Origin: Spirosoma profusum
GTDB lineage: Bacteria; Bacteroidota; Bacteroidia; Cytophagales; Spirosomataceae
NCBI RefSeq assembly: GCF_014699005.1
Contig: NZ_JACWZY010000013.1
Span: 62,001-126,000 of the forward strand
Direction: 5' to 3'
Length of the DNA: 64,000 nucleotides
Part shown: one piece after another, positions 16,517 to 25,603 of the stretch
Position numbering within the stretch: the first letter of the stretch is position 1
Layout: each line of letters opens with the position of its first letter
Notes under the pieces: model-generated
Seen by the model: only the letters and a program-made list of their open reading frames with translations
Database searches by the model: none
Told to the model about the DNA's origin: nothing
Position numbers and translations under genes: made by a program

Positions 16517-17353
16517 ATGAAACTTTATAATACACGCTCCGGCATTGTTCTTGAATCCGATAATCAGTTCTACAACGTACCAACAGCCGATTGGGACACC
16601 CTTGTAAATCGGGATGATTTATACGCTCATTTACAGCAACTTACGCAGGTTGTTGCGTCCTCTACTACGTATCGCGATTGGCTTCAAACAGGTTTGCTTG
16701 CCCCTATTGGGCGTCAGGAGGTTTGGGCGTCGGGGGTTACGTATCTACGTAGCCGGGACGCCCGGATGGAAGAATCGAAAAAAGCGGGGGGCGATAATTT
16801 CTACGACCGCGTGTATGACGCCGAGCGCCCCGAATTATTTTTCAAAGCAACGCCTGAGCGTGTAGTTGGCCCCGGTGCGAATGTACGTATCCGCGCCGAC
16901 TCAACCTGGAACGTACCAGAACCCGAATTAACCTTGTTTATTACGTCGTCGGGAAACATTGTGGGCTACACCTGCGGTAACGACATGAGTTCACGTAGCA
17001 TCGAAGGCGAAAATCCGTTGTATCTACCCCAGGCGAAATCGTATGATGGCAGTGCAGCACTTGGCCCATGTCTCTACGTTCCTGAATCACCGATTGCGCC
17101 AACATCGCAAATCCGGCTGGAAATTATTCGAAACAGTCAGGCGGTTTTTACGCAAAGTATCGCCATCAGCCAGATGAAACGACAACATACCGAACTGGTT
17201 TCATTCCTATATCGTGAGTGTTCGTTTGCCAACGGCTGCTTCCTGATGACGGGTACTGGCATTGTACCAACCGACGATTTCACGCTACGTTCCGGTGACG
17301 AAATCAGCATCACGATTGACGGTATTGGTACGTTGACGAATACGGTGGCATAG
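16517..17353 (+). CDS. FAH-fold hydrolase/dehydratase, probably 2-keto-3-deoxy-sugar-acid dehydratase
   Basis: 278 residues of the fumarylacetoacetate hydrolase fold. Landmarks: [31 protein letters not shown], the metal-binding PEPEL and the segment [19 protein letters not shown], then [20 protein letters not shown] and [12 protein letters not shown]. The YxRSxDARMEES and [16 protein letters not shown] segments are typical of 2-dehydro-3-deoxy-D-arabinonate dehydratases of oxidative pentose pathways rather than true fumarylacetoacetases. The fold is certain; the substrate is inferred. Divergent from arsR, with no other pentose genes nearby. Confidence 0.75.
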   Translation: MKLYNTRSGIVLESDNQFYNVPTADWDTLVNRDDLYAHLQQLTQVVASSTTYRDWLQTGLLAPIGRQEVWASGVTYLRSRDARMEESKKAGGDNFYDRVYDAERPELFFKATPERVVGPGANVRIRADSTWNVPEPELTLFITSSGNIVGYTCGNDMSSRSIEGENPLYLPQAKSYDGSAALGPCLYVPESPIAPTSQIRLEIIRNSQAVFTQSIAISQMKRQHTELVSFLYRECSFANGCFLMTGTGIVPTDDFTLRSGDEISITIDGIGTLTNTVA

Positions 17354-17398
17354 GTCGATAGAGTTTCGTAATTTTGGTAGTTAATCGCGCGTCTGGCT

Positions 17399-17989
17399 AT
17401 GATTACTGAACTTTCGCAACTTGACCCAAACGGTACGTATACGTACGCTGATTACCTGAAGTGGCGCTTCGACGAAAGCGTAGAGCTAATAAAAGGAAAG
17501 CTCTACGATATGTCACCTGCGCCACGTTCAAAACATCAACGAATCTCTATGCAAACTTCGGGGGAATTATACGCTCATTTTCGAGGGCGTTCCTGTGCAG
17601 TGTATTCGGCTCCTTTTGACGTAAGGCTACCCAATCCTGGTTACGAACCGGGGTTTAATAACAAAATTTATACGGTTGTACAGCCGGATATTTGCGTTAT
17701 CTGCGATTCCACCAAAATTGATGAATTCGGGTGCGTAGGTCCGCCCGACTGGATTATCGAAATTACGTCTCCGTCAACGCTCAAAAAAGACTTTAATGAA
17801 AAGTTTGATTTGTATGAGTCAGCGGGTGTGCGCGAGTACTGGATAGCCGTTCCTAAAAGCCAGGAAATATATGCTTATGTACTTGAGAACGAGCGCTATA
17901 CAGAACACGAAGTATACGAACAGGGAGACAAAGCTACCTCGGCTATTTTCCCTGAATTAACGCTGGAACTAGACTGGATTTTTGGCTGA
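17399..17989 (+). CDS. Uma2 family protein (DUF820, PD-(D/E)XK fold)
   Basis: 196 residues with the Uma2 pattern: YADYLKWRFDESVELIKGKLYDMSPAPRSKHQRISMQ, VQPDICVICD (the PD of the nuclease-like core), PDWIIEITSPSTLKKDFNEKFDLYESAGVREYWI (the ExK-type motif and conserved YE..GVREYW) and FPELTLELDWIF. The fold is nuclease-like but the role of Uma2 proteins is unknown; they are abundant in cyanobacteria and Spirosoma-like bacteria. It converges on the DUF2256 microgene with no base between the two stop codons. Confidence 0.88.
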   Translation: MITELSQLDPNGTYTYADYLKWRFDESVELIKGKLYDMSPAPRSKHQRISMQTSGELYAHFRGRSCAVYSAPFDVRLPNPGYEPGFNNKIYTVVQPDICVICDSTKIDEFGCVGPPDWIIEITSPSTLKKDFNEKFDLYESAGVREYWIAVPKSQEIYAYVLENERYTEHEVYEQGDKATSAIFPELTLELDWIFG

Positions 17990-18160
17990 TTAACGATGAG
18001 TGTTATGGACTGCATTCGCTGATTTATTAACCCGTCGGCAGGCGTCACTGCAATAAATGACCTGATCCCAATCTCGTTCCCATTTTTTTCGCCAGCTAAA
18101 CGGGCGATTACAAACCGGACAGATTTTCGTTGGGGAATCTCCTTTTTTGCGCATTTTCAT
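17990..18160 (-). CDS. DUF2256 zinc-ribbon-like microprotein
   Basis: A 56-residue frame from ATG 18160 to TAA 17990-17992. The sequence [20 protein letters not shown] followed by [12 protein letters not shown] is the DUF2256 signature, with two CxxC/CxxxC pairs that should bind zinc. An alternative ATG is at 18154. The function of the family is unknown; elsewhere it is often near photolyase/cryptochrome genes, which are absent here. The stop codon abuts the Uma2 stop on the other strand. It may be transcribed from purK through the hairpin at 18165-18219. Confidence 0.88.
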   Translation of the reverse strand: MKMRKKGDSPTKICPVCNRPFSWRKKWERDWDQVIYCSDACRRVNKSANAVHNTHR

Positions 18161-18164
18161 GCAG

Positions 18165-18219
18165 GGACAACCTGATGATGATTCTAAAGGTTTTTTATAG
18201 AATCATCATCAGGTTGTCC
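18165..18219. repeat. Perfect 22-bp inverted repeat between purK and DUF2256 gene
   Basis: Arms 18165-18186 (GGACAACCTGATGATGATTC...) and 18198-18219 are exact reverse complements with an 11-nt A/T-rich loop. It fills the gap between the purK stop (18231) and the DUF2256 start. Confidence 0.85.
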
Positions 18220-18230
18220 ATATGTTACGT

Positions 18231-19370
18231 TTACGTGATCACCCGAATTCCTGCTTTCACCTGCTCGACTTTGGTACGTAGCGCATTCAGTGAATTGTCC
18301 ATTACCGTTACGTGCCCCATTTTGCGGAAAGGTTTGGTGATGGCTTTTCCGTAGAAAAACGGGAAGACGCCGGGGATAGCCAGCAGATTTTCCAATCCTT
18401 CATAAACAGCCGGGCCGGTATAGCCGTCTTCGCCGAGGAGATTGACCATCGCGGCTGGTTGGTAGGCCGACGTATCGCCAAGCGGATAATTCAGAATAGC
18501 GCGCCAGTGCTGTTCAAACTGCGACGTTACGTTGGCCCGGATGGTGTGATGACCGCTATTGTGCGGGCGGGGAGCTACTTCGTTAATCAATACGTTACCG
18601 AGCTTATCCAGAAACAATTCGACAGCCAGCAGTCCCACAATACCGAAGGCATCGGCGGTACGTCGGGCAATGTCCTGCGCTTTCTGATTGATTTCAGGGG
18701 ATATTTCAGCAGGAGCAAAAAGGTATTCGACCAGATTTAATTCGGGATGAAATACCATCTCGACCGTTGGGAAAGTCTGGACTTCACCACGTTCATTTCG
18801 GGCGACAATGACAGCCAATTCCTTCTCAAAATCAACGGCTTTTTCCAGCACACCCGGCGCGTCGAACGCTTTACCAACATCGGCTACTGAGGCAATACGT
18901 TGCACACCACGGCCATCGTAGCCATCGCGGCCTAGTTTATGAAAAGCGGGAAGAAAATCAGGCTGTTGAATATCGACCATCGCTACGTCGGCGCGATTTT
19001 CGGTCAATACGTAGTCGGCAGTGGGGAGGTTATGGGCAGAATAGAACTGCTTCTGGAGCCGTTTATCCTGAATGATACGTATCACCGACGGTTGCGGAAA
19101 CACACGTTTACCTTCGCGTTCGAGGGCTTCAAGTGCATCCACGTTGACCCGTTCAATTTCAATCGTCAATACGTCAACCGCCTGCCCGAATTGATAAACC
19201 GTTTCGTAATCAGTCAGCGAACCCTGCGAAAATTGGGTGCATAAATGCCGACAGGATGCTTCTGCATCGGGGTCGAGTATGTGAACGCGGAGATTCCAGT
19301 CGACAGCTGCCTGTAAAAGCATCAGGCCAAGCTGCCCTCCGCCAAGAATACCAATTGTGGGAGTCAACAT
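18231..19370 (-). CDS. purK: 5-(carboxyamino)imidazole ribonucleotide synthase
   Basis: Uses ATP and bicarbonate to carboxylate AIR to N5-CAIR in purine synthesis. 379 residues, ATP-grasp fold: N-terminal GILGGGQLGLMLLQAA (PurK signature), IIQDKRLQKQFYSAHNLPTADY, KLGRDGYDGRGVQ glycine loop, VDFEKELAVIVARN, and the catalytic segment LAVELFLDKLGNVLINEVAPRPHNSGHHTI. A partner purE is not in the window. Confidence 0.95.
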   Translation of the reverse strand: MLTPTIGILGGGQLGLMLLQAAVDWNLRVHILDPDAEASCRHLCTQFSQGSLTDYETVYQFGQAVDVLTIEIERVNVDALEALEREGKRVFPQPSVIRIIQDKRLQKQFYSAHNLPTADYVLTENRADVAMVDIQQPDFLPAFHKLGRDGYDGRGVQRIASVADVGKAFDAPGVLEKAVDFEKELAVIVARNERGEVQTFPTVEMVFHPELNLVEYLFAPAEISPEINQKAQDIARRTADAFGIVGLLAVELFLDKLGNVLINEVAPRPHNSGHHTIRANVTSQFEQHWRAILNYPLGDTSAYQPAAMVNLLGEDGYTGPAVYEGLENLLAIPGVFPFFYGKAITKPFRKMGHVTVMDNSLNALRTKVEQVKAGIRVIT

Positions 19371-19372
19371 TT

Positions 19373-19476
19373 AAAGAGTGAAAGAGTGAAAGAGTGCCGC
19401 AACGGAGGTTGAAAGAGTGATTCTGACAGACAAAATTACTCTTTCGCTCTTTCACTCTTTCACTCTTTCACTCTTT
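19373..19476. repeat. GAGTGAAA heptad hairpin, perfect 24-bp arms
   Basis: Left arm 19373-19396 is three AAAGAGTG units; right arm 19453-19476 is CACTCTTT three times, an exact reverse complement. It fills the space between the stop of the DUF2807 gene (19478) and the purK start (19370). Confidence 0.88.
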
Positions 19477-19477
19477 T

Positions 19478-20182
19478 TTAGTCTCTGCGGCTAATGTCGC
19501 CACCACCTGATTCACTTTTGGCAAGTATTTTAGCTGAACCTGAATAATAGATATCGGAACCACCAGATGCCTTCATTGTCAGCTCTTTACTGGCATTTAC
19601 ATATACATCTGAACCTCCCGACGAGTTAGCGTTACAGACTTCAGTCACTAACTTTCGCGCATCAAGGTCGGCGCCACCCGAGCCATTGGCGTTGAGCGAA
19701 CGGGCGGTTCCCTGAATCGTAGCATCAGCACCACCAGAAGCCGATACGTTTAGTTTGTCAGCTTTCAGGTCGAGTTTTACGTCGGCACCACCGGAAGCTT
19801 CTACGTTCAGATCGTTAAACGTCAGTCGCCCCTGCCCAAATACATCGGCTCCGCCCGCAGCCTGTAAATTCGTCAACTGTTTGAAGGTCACATAAGCTTT
19901 GACGTAGTTGTTCCGGCCAAAATTCCAGCCGCCAAAGCCCTTCTTTTCAATGTAGAGTTCTAGTACGCCATTTCTGACTTTCGATATTACCCGGTCTTCG
20001 TCAACACCTTTTACATCGAAGGTTAATTTCTCCGAACTTCCCTGGGTTAGGTACAGATCGATGCCGCTACTCACAGTAATACCTGAAAAACCCGAAACGG
20101 ATCGGTCTTTTTTCCAGTCGTCGTCAGTACTAGGATTGATACCGGCGGAAAAGAGGAAAAGCGTTAAGAAAATTGCTTTCAT
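19478..20182 (-). CDS. DUF2807 (GIN-domain) secreted protein
   Basis: 234 residues with a signal peptide (MKAIFLTLFLFSAG) and the DUF2807 'head GIN' region: VSGFSGITVSSGIDLYLTQGSSEKLTF then YVTFKQLTNLQAAGGADVFGQG. The second half is a run of short right-handed-helix-like repeats of the form L.VEASGGADVKLD, VSASGGADATIQ, NGSGGADLDARK, NSSGGSDVYV, KASGGSDIYY. A periplasmic or surface adhesion/auto-transport-like role is usual speculation for the family; nothing more can be said. Confidence 0.85.
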   Translation of the reverse strand: MKAIFLTLFLFSAGINPSTDDDWKKDRSVSGFSGITVSSGIDLYLTQGSSEKLTFDVKGVDEDRVISKVRNGVLELYIEKKGFGGWNFGRNNYVKAYVTFKQLTNLQAAGGADVFGQGRLTFNDLNVEASGGADVKLDLKADKLNVSASGGADATIQGTARSLNANGSGGADLDARKLVTEVCNANSSGGSDVYVNASKELTMKASGGSDIYYSGSAKILAKSESGGGDISRRD

Positions 20183-20365
20183 ACAATAAGCGGTTTAGTT
20201 TTTTTGAGAAGATGGTAAAATCATTGAGTAAGTTGCATCCTTTATGTGAAAAACATGTCCGGTTTCAAAAAATCGTTGTCCGGTAGCGGACGATAGACAA
20301 CGTATTGCTTTTTGTAATCAATTAGCTATCAATGCAATGTGAAAGTGGCACGAGGCTTGAGCGTA

Positions 20366-20812
20366 CTAGGCAAGCATGCGATTGAGGTCGAGATGGAGTA
20401 CTTCCGAAAACGATGTCTGGGTCATTAAACCCGCGTCGCCCTTGCGGTAACGAAGCCAATTCTCCGTTTTGTAGTCATAAACAAAACCTTCGAGAATACC
20501 ATACTCGTCCTCATCGATAAGTCGAATAACTTTGTTGATGTCTTTCTTTAAACCAACGGTATGACAGATTTCAATAATGATAGGTGTTGTCAAAGCTTCA
20601 TTATCGAATAAAATAACATCGGGTGTAGGGCTAGCCTCGGCTTCGTTGAGCATTATTTCGGGCAGGGGCTCAAGTGTAATAGTCTTAGCATCATAGTAAA
20701 GAGTCCCAAGGCGCGTATTTAATTTTGAAATAATGAGTTGATGATCTTTAGGCCCATAAATGGCCACATCTTCCCGGAAAATAAGGTCATCCGTGCTGCC
20801 AGGTATATACAT
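20366..20812 (-). CDS. Uma2-like protein (probable)
   Basis: 148 residues of mixed composition with features recalling Uma2/DUF820 proteins: PTPDVILFDNE in place of VxPDI, PIIIEICHTVGLKKDINKVIRLIDEDEYGILEGFVYDYKTENWLRYRKG in place of the WxIEI...K...Y...G..EYW..D segment. The similarity is partial (an E-I-C-H-x7-K motif rather than E-I-x-S), so it may be a divergent or inactive member. It is divergent from the ABC ATPase gene (48 bp apart). Confidence 0.6.
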   Translation of the reverse strand: MYIPGSTDDLIFREDVAIYGPKDHQLIISKLNTRLGTLYYDAKTITLEPLPEIMLNEAEASPTPDVILFDNEALTTPIIIEICHTVGLKKDINKVIRLIDEDEYGILEGFVYDYKTENWLRYRKGDAGLMTQTSFSEVLHLDLNRMLA

Positions 20813-20860
20813 AAAGCGTACAGCTTAACTAAACTAAAACAATTTTCAAAGTAACAGATT

Positions 20861-21559
20861 ATGATTCAACTCCGCAACGTCTCGAAATACTACCCCGCCG
20901 GGTTTGGCCGGGTCTACGTGTTACGTAACGTCACTCTCGACATCAATCAGGGTGAATTCGTATCCATCATGGGGCCGTCGGGATCAGGGAAGTCAACGCT
21001 GCTCCACATTCTGGGGTTGCTCGAAGAGCCTTCTGAAGGCGAATATTTCTTCGATGACCAACCCGTGCAGAAACTCTCGGAGAAACGACGTACCGAACTC
21101 CACCGAACCCAGATCGGCTTCGTGTTTCAGGCGTATCACCTCATCGACGAACTGACGGTATACGAGAACATCGAAACGCCCCTGCTATACAAAGGATTGA
21201 ATGGGTCTGAACGGAAAAGTCGTGTAGCCGAGTTGCTGGACCGTTTTAACATGGTCGCTAAAAAAGACCTGTTTCCGGCACAGCTATCTGGGGGGCAGCA
21301 GCAGTTGGTTGGTATTGCCCGGGCACTGGCGGCTGGCCCCAGCGTTATCTTCGCCGATGAGCCAACAGGCAACCTTCACTCCGATCAGGCCCGCGATATT
21401 ATGGAACTATTCCGCGAACTGAATCAGAAAGATGGCGTAACGATTGTGCAGGTAACTCACTCAGAAATTAACGCTGAATATGGCACACGCATACTTCGAT
21501 TGAAAGATGGCTGGCTGGACGATTCAGCTGTGAAGCTGAGCGAACAGGGCGTTAAGTAA
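20861..21559 (+). CDS. ABC transporter ATPase, LolD/MacB class
   Basis: 232 residues with Walker A GPSGSGKST, Q-loop VFQAYHLIDELTVYENIETPLLY (typical of LolD/MacB/FtsE-type exporters), signature LSGGQQQLVGIARAL, Walker B VIFADEPTGNLHS and H-loop VTHS. Two features differ slightly from the family: QQQLVGIARAL where QQQRVAIARAL is usual. No permease gene adjoins it. The TolC and MacA-like genes ~1-3 kb downstream could complete a tripartite exporter, but the membrane subunit must be elsewhere. The last 36 bp overlap the convergent aminotransferase gene. Confidence 0.88.
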   Translation: MIQLRNVSKYYPAGFGRVYVLRNVTLDINQGEFVSIMGPSGSGKSTLLHILGLLEEPSEGEYFFDDQPVQKLSEKRRTELHRTQIGFVFQAYHLIDELTVYENIETPLLYKGLNGSERKSRVAELLDRFNMVAKKDLFPAQLSGGQQQLVGIARALAAGPSVIFADEPTGNLHSDQARDIMELFRELNQKDGVTIVQVTHSEINAEYGTRILRLKDGWLDDSAVKLSEQGVK

Positions 21560-22369
21560 CGATTCTGCACTTGCAAACCCCTGCAAGTGCAGACTGTTAT
21601 GCAGCCCGTTTATGTTACGTAGCCATTGAATGCCCATAACGTTCGTGCAAAACACTACGTCGGCCTGAGTAAGTACGTCGGGTAAATATAGCCCCTCAGT
21701 CAGGGAGATACCTAGCTCAGGAGCGAAACGTAGCAGTTGCCGTCGAATGATGCCGTTAATACAGCCGGTCTGGAGCGATGGTGTAAATAAGGTCTGATTG
21801 GTATACCAGAACAGATTCGATGCCAGACATTCTGCCAGAAACCCGCTGGTATCGAGCAGAATAACATCATCGAGACTGTTTTTCGATCTGTAAACACCGG
21901 CCAGTACGTAGGGTAGGGCACTCAGAGTTTTGAAGGCCGAAACAGGCGAAGAAGACAATCGGAACGTATCATAAATTCCAATCTGAGCTTTATCTGTTAC
22001 AGAAAATGGGAGCGAGGAACGGACAGTAATCAATACGTTGGCTTTGGATGTGATTGGTGTATAAAGCCCGCCCGCCTGCCGCCAAACCTGAATTTTGATA
22101 CGTGCTGCCTGATCGGTCAGGCTGTTCACCGACACTAATTCAGTGATACATTGATAAACAGCGTCGGCGGTAAAGTTGTCCGGTGCCTGAAGACCTAAAC
22201 CAGCCATGCCGGCCGTAAGGCGGGCGAAATGGTCGGGCCAGAACCAGACAGTACGTTGTTCGTAACGGATGGTTTCAAAGAGACCATCCCCGTATTGAAA
22301 AGCCCGGTCATGAATCGACAGGCGAAAATCGTTTTCGTAAAGTACATCCGAATTATAAACCAGAAACAT
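21524..22369 (-). CDS. Class IV PLP-dependent aminotransferase / aminodeoxychorismate lyase-like
   Basis: 281 residues of fold-type IV. FQYGDGLFETIRYEQRTVWFWPDHFARL is the N-terminal signature, the expected PLP lysine is in AFKTLSALPYVLA, and LLDTSGFLAECLASNLFWYTNQTLFTP with TGCINGIIRRQLL gives the cofactor-binding region. Branched-chain aminotransferase, D-amino-acid aminotransferase and PabC share this fold; the short length and SNLFW segment lean towards PabC-like, but substrate cannot be fixed. Its 3' end overlaps the ABC gene by 36 bp on the opposite strand. Confidence 0.82.
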   Translation of the reverse strand: MFLVYNSDVLYENDFRLSIHDRAFQYGDGLFETIRYEQRTVWFWPDHFARLTAGMAGLGLQAPDNFTADAVYQCITELVSVNSLTDQAARIKIQVWRQAGGLYTPITSKANVLITVRSSLPFSVTDKAQIGIYDTFRLSSSPVSAFKTLSALPYVLAGVYRSKNSLDDVILLDTSGFLAECLASNLFWYTNQTLFTPSLQTGCINGIIRRQLLRFAPELGISLTEGLYLPDVLTQADVVFCTNVMGIQWLRNINGLHNSLHLQGFASAESLLNALFAQLHS

Positions 22370-22443
22370 ACTTAGTTTGCGCCGTTTATCCTAAAACGAT
22401 AGCTGGCCCGAAGGTAAGTTTGTAACATTGAACCAACAAAATT

Positions 22444-23958
22444 ATGTGTACTCAAGTAGCGTGGAAACAAATGCGGGTCGTAACGGCCTTGTTACTGACA
22501 GCAGGTCTGTCGGGCACATACGCGCAAAATACACCCGGTGCTACAACCACCACCGCACCTACGAGCACGGCAACTGCCAGTGCGTCGTCGCGGCTGACCT
22601 TGCAGCAATGCATCGACGTTGCTCAGCAAAATAATCTTCTGGTGCGCCAGGGACGACTAACCGTTGCCAACAGCGATCTGCAACTCCATCAGGCCCGGTT
22701 AAATCGGCTGCCTTCGGCTGTTTTTCAATCGAATCAGTCGATAAATGGAGGACGTAGCATCAACCCTCAGGATAATACGTTCGTTCAGCAAACGATTAAA
22801 TCCAGTAACTATCAGCTTAATACGTCGGTTACGCTCTATAATGGCATGGTGCTTCAGAACACCGTGAAGCAAAATAATCTGGCCCTTCAGGCTAGTCAGG
22901 AGGAATTGAATGCTACGCAGAACAATGTGTCGTTGACGGTTGCCCAGAACTACCTGAACGTGCTAACCGGGACTGAGCAACTGGCCGTTGCGCAACGGCA
23001 GGCCGACGTAACGCGGGCACAGTTAGACCGTACGCAGCGTTTGGTGAACGCTGGCTCGGCCCCTGAATCAAATCTGTTTGAACTCAGGGCAACATTAGCC
23101 AGCAATGAAGTGGATATCGTTAATGCCCAGAATACGCTCGATTTGGCGAAAGTTGCCTTGATGCAGGCAATGAATGTACCGATTAACCAGGATTTTGACG
23201 TAGTACCTATTGATGTGCCTGATCCAAATCTGGACCCGTATACGGCTAGTGTTCAGCAACTTTATGACGCAGCCTCTACCAATTTGCCTGAAGTGAAGGG
23301 GGCCGATTTGCGAGTTAAGAGCGCTGGTCTGGGCGTGGAAGTAGCCAAAGGTGGGCTTTATCCAACCCTATCGTTAAACGGAAATCTGAGTACTATTTAT
23401 TCCAGTGCCGCTAGTATAAACGTACCGAATGGCCAGACGAATCAGACAACGGTTGGTTTTATAACTGATCCCGCCACTGGAACTAATATCCCTATCAACA
23501 TTTCAACGCAAGGCTCCGACCGTGCCGGGATTTCCTATGGCTCTCAACTAGAAAACAACTTTAGCCAATCGGTATCTTTGTTTTTGCGCGTACCTATTTT
23601 TCAGGGTAACTTGTCGCGCAATCGGATTACAACGGCTAAAATTCAGCAACAAAACGCTGAGTTAACGGCTCAGAACACTCGTTTAACGTTGCGCCAGCAA
23701 ATAGAAACGGCTTATACGCAAATGCGGGCTGGAGCTAATCGCTACAGAGCAACACAGGTGCAGGTAGCGTCGCTGGAACGGGCGTTTCAGATGGCCGAAA
23801 GCCGGTTAAATGCCGGGGCTCTCAACGCAACCGATTATAACATTGCCAAAACGAATCTCGACCGCGCTCGGGCTAGTCTTGTCCAGGCTAAATATGATTA
23901 CGTATTTCGAACCAAAATTTTAGATTATTACCAAAATAAACCCTTAGGTTTTAATTAA
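22444..23958 (+). CDS. TolC-family outer-membrane efflux protein
   Basis: 504 residues with a signal peptide (VVTALLLTAGLSGTYAQ) and two TolC halves: LTLQQCIDVAQQNNLLVRQGRLTVANSDLQLHQAR...and SVSLFLRVPIFQGNLSRNRITTAKIQQQNAEL, both typical coiled-coil/beta repeats, ending with DYVFRTKILDYYQNKPL. It forms a trimeric outer-membrane channel. ATG 22471 (MRVVTALLL) is an equally good start. A TAAGTTTG -7-like box lies at 22415-22422, without a clear -33 partner. The MacA-like gene follows after a hairpin repeat, forming an export operon. Confidence 0.92.
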   Translation: MCTQVAWKQMRVVTALLLTAGLSGTYAQNTPGATTTTAPTSTATASASSRLTLQQCIDVAQQNNLLVRQGRLTVANSDLQLHQARLNRLPSAVFQSNQSINGGRSINPQDNTFVQQTIKSSNYQLNTSVTLYNGMVLQNTVKQNNLALQASQEELNATQNNVSLTVAQNYLNVLTGTEQLAVAQRQADVTRAQLDRTQRLVNAGSAPESNLFELRATLASNEVDIVNAQNTLDLAKVALMQAMNVPINQDFDVVPIDVPDPNLDPYTASVQQLYDAASTNLPEVKGADLRVKSAGLGVEVAKGGLYPTLSLNGNLSTIYSSAASINVPNGQTNQTTVGFITDPATGTNIPINISTQGSDRAGISYGSQLENNFSQSVSLFLRVPIFQGNLSRNRITTAKIQQQNAELTAQNTRLTLRQQIETAYTQMRAGANRYRATQVQVASLERAFQMAESRLNAGALNATDYNIAKTNLDRARASLVQAKYDYVFRTKILDYYQNKPLGFN

Positions 23959-23960
23959 TG

Positions 23961-24048
23961 GTGAATGAGTGAATTAGCGAATGAGTGAATAAAAACAATC
24001 GAATTGTATTCACTCATTCACTCATTAACTAATTCACTCATTCGCTCA
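23961..24048. repeat. GAATGAGTGAAT-type hairpin between tolC and macA-like genes
   Basis: GTGAATGAGTGAATTAGCGA pairs, with a small insertion in the right arm, to TATTCACTCATTC...AATTCACTCATTCGCTC. It starts two bases after the TolC-gene stop and ends two bases before the next ATG (24051). Confidence 0.8.
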
Positions 24049-24050
24049 AT

Positions 24051-25463
24051 ATGAAGAAGTCAAACCGCATCTGGTGGATTTTAGGAGGATTAATTGTTTT
24101 AATTGCCGGTGGTCTCTTTGCTGCAAAGGAGGCCGGGTGGATTGGCAAACCCGAAGCAACTGAAGTTGATTTTGCCCTGGTTAAACGGTCTAATATCGTT
24201 GAACGGGTTACCGCTTCGGGGCGCGTACAGCCCCAGGTAGAAGTTAAAATCAGCCCCGACGTATCGGGCGAAATCATTGGCTTGTATGTGAATGAAGGTG
24301 ACCCTGTGAAAGCGGGTCAACTCCTGTGCCGCATCCGCCCCGACAACTACGAGTCGATGATGGCGCGGGCGAAAGCTACTGTTAATCAGAGCCGTGCACA
24401 GCTGGAGCAGTCGAAAGCGTCGGTAGCTCAGTCGAGTGCCCGACTGATTCGGGCCAAAGCTGATTATGAGCGAACTCGTAAACTGTTTGCTGATAAAGTT
24501 ATTTCTTCCGCCGACCTCGAAACCAGCGAGGCCAACTATAATGTAGGGCAACAAGAGGTAGAAGCCGCAAAAGCTAACGTTCGGGCGGCTCAGTTCAACA
24601 TACAAAGTGCCGAAGCTAACCTGCGCGATGCCAGCGAAAACCTGCGCAAAACAACCATTTACTCCCCAGTCAACGGAACCGTTTCGAAACTAAATATCGA
24701 ATTGGGTGAACGGGTTGTTGGTACGTCGCAGATGGCCGGTACGGAAATCATGCGGATTGCAAACCTCCAAAACATGGAAGTTCGGGTGAATGTCAACGAA
24801 AACGACATTGTGCGTGTAACTCTGGGTGACACCGCCGATATTGAAGTTGATTCCTATACTACGTCTGGCCGCAAATTCAAAGGGATTGTTTATGAAGTGG
24901 CCAATACCGCTAACGGGCTGGCTGCTAATGCAGGAGCGGCTGCTTCTGTATCGACTGATGCGGTCACGGAATTTGAGGTGAAAGTGAAAATCCTCAATAG
25001 TTCCTATACCGACCTGTTGGCAGTGAAAGACAAAAAAGGCTATCCCTTTAAGCCAGGAATGACGGCTTCCGTCGAAATTATCACTGATCGAAAATCGAAC
25101 GTATTGTCGGTGCCAATTGCCGCCGTTACAACACGAGGGGTTGATTCAACAGCTATTGATACCGAGAAATTGGAAGATCGACGTAATGGTACGGTCGATG
25201 AGAAACCAACGAATCAGGCCGAAAAGAAAGAAAAACCAAAGGAAATTGTTTTCGTCAACGTAGCAGGTAAGGCCGTTCAGCGTGAAGTCAAAACGGGTAT
25301 CAGCGACTTCGAAAACATTGAAATCCTATCTGGACTGAAATCTGGCGAGCAGATCGTTTCAGGGCCGTTTATTGCAGTTTCTAAAAAACTGAAAAATGAC
25401 CAACTCATCGTGAAACGCGATCCGAAGAAGAATAAGAAGAAGGAAGAAGATAAAGAAGAATAG
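24051..25463 (+). CDS. MacA/HlyD-like periplasmic adaptor
   Basis: 470 residues: inner-membrane anchor (IWWILGGLIVLIAGGLFAA, residues ~6-25), lipoyl halves (VEVKISPDVSGEIIGLYVNEGDPVKAGQLL and TTIYSPVNGTVSKLNIELGERVVG), a ~90-residue alpha-hairpin between them, beta-barrel and membrane-proximal domains, and a Lys/Glu-rich C-terminal tail. It bridges an inner-membrane ABC or RND pump to TolC. Members with SxA/xRVTASGRVQP and this layout usually serve MacB-type ABC transporters, which fits the LolD/MacB-type ATPase at 20861. Confidence 0.9.
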   Translation: MKKSNRIWWILGGLIVLIAGGLFAAKEAGWIGKPEATEVDFALVKRSNIVERVTASGRVQPQVEVKISPDVSGEIIGLYVNEGDPVKAGQLLCRIRPDNYESMMARAKATVNQSRAQLEQSKASVAQSSARLIRAKADYERTRKLFADKVISSADLETSEANYNVGQQEVEAAKANVRAAQFNIQSAEANLRDASENLRKTTIYSPVNGTVSKLNIELGERVVGTSQMAGTEIMRIANLQNMEVRVNVNENDIVRVTLGDTADIEVDSYTTSGRKFKGIVYEVANTANGLAANAGAAASVSTDAVTEFEVKVKILNSSYTDLLAVKDKKGYPFKPGMTASVEIITDRKSNVLSVPIAAVTTRGVDSTAIDTEKLEDRRNGTVDEKPTNQAEKKEKPKEIVFVNVAGKAVQREVKTGISDFENIEILSGLKSGEQIVSGPFIAVSKKLKNDQLIVKRDPKKNKKKEEDKEE

Positions 25464-25470
25464 AACCGAC

Positions 25471-25590
25471 TTCTGAACCGGGATTTAGCTGATTGATGGA
25501 TTTACACGATTTTTTTTTAATGAAAGCGCTTCTTTGAAGCGAAAAACAAAATCCTGAAAATCCATCAATCAGCTAAATCCCGGTTCAGAA
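25471..25590. repeat. CCGGGATTTAGC-family hairpin, perfect 33-bp outer arms
   Basis: Arms 25471-25503 and 25558-25590 are exact reverse complements (TTCTGAACCGGGATTTAGCT...). Inside, the left half reads TTTACACGATTTT and the right half AAAATCCTGAAAA, which do not pair: the element is a mosaic of two versions. It starts seven bases after the stop codon of the adaptor gene. Confidence 0.88.
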
Positions 25591-25603
25591 TTATCTTTAC
25601 TCC

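Noticed and set aside
16517-17353. FAH-fold gene as part of the arsenic operon
   Set aside because: It is divergent and encodes a sugar-acid enzyme type; only a possibly shared operator links it.
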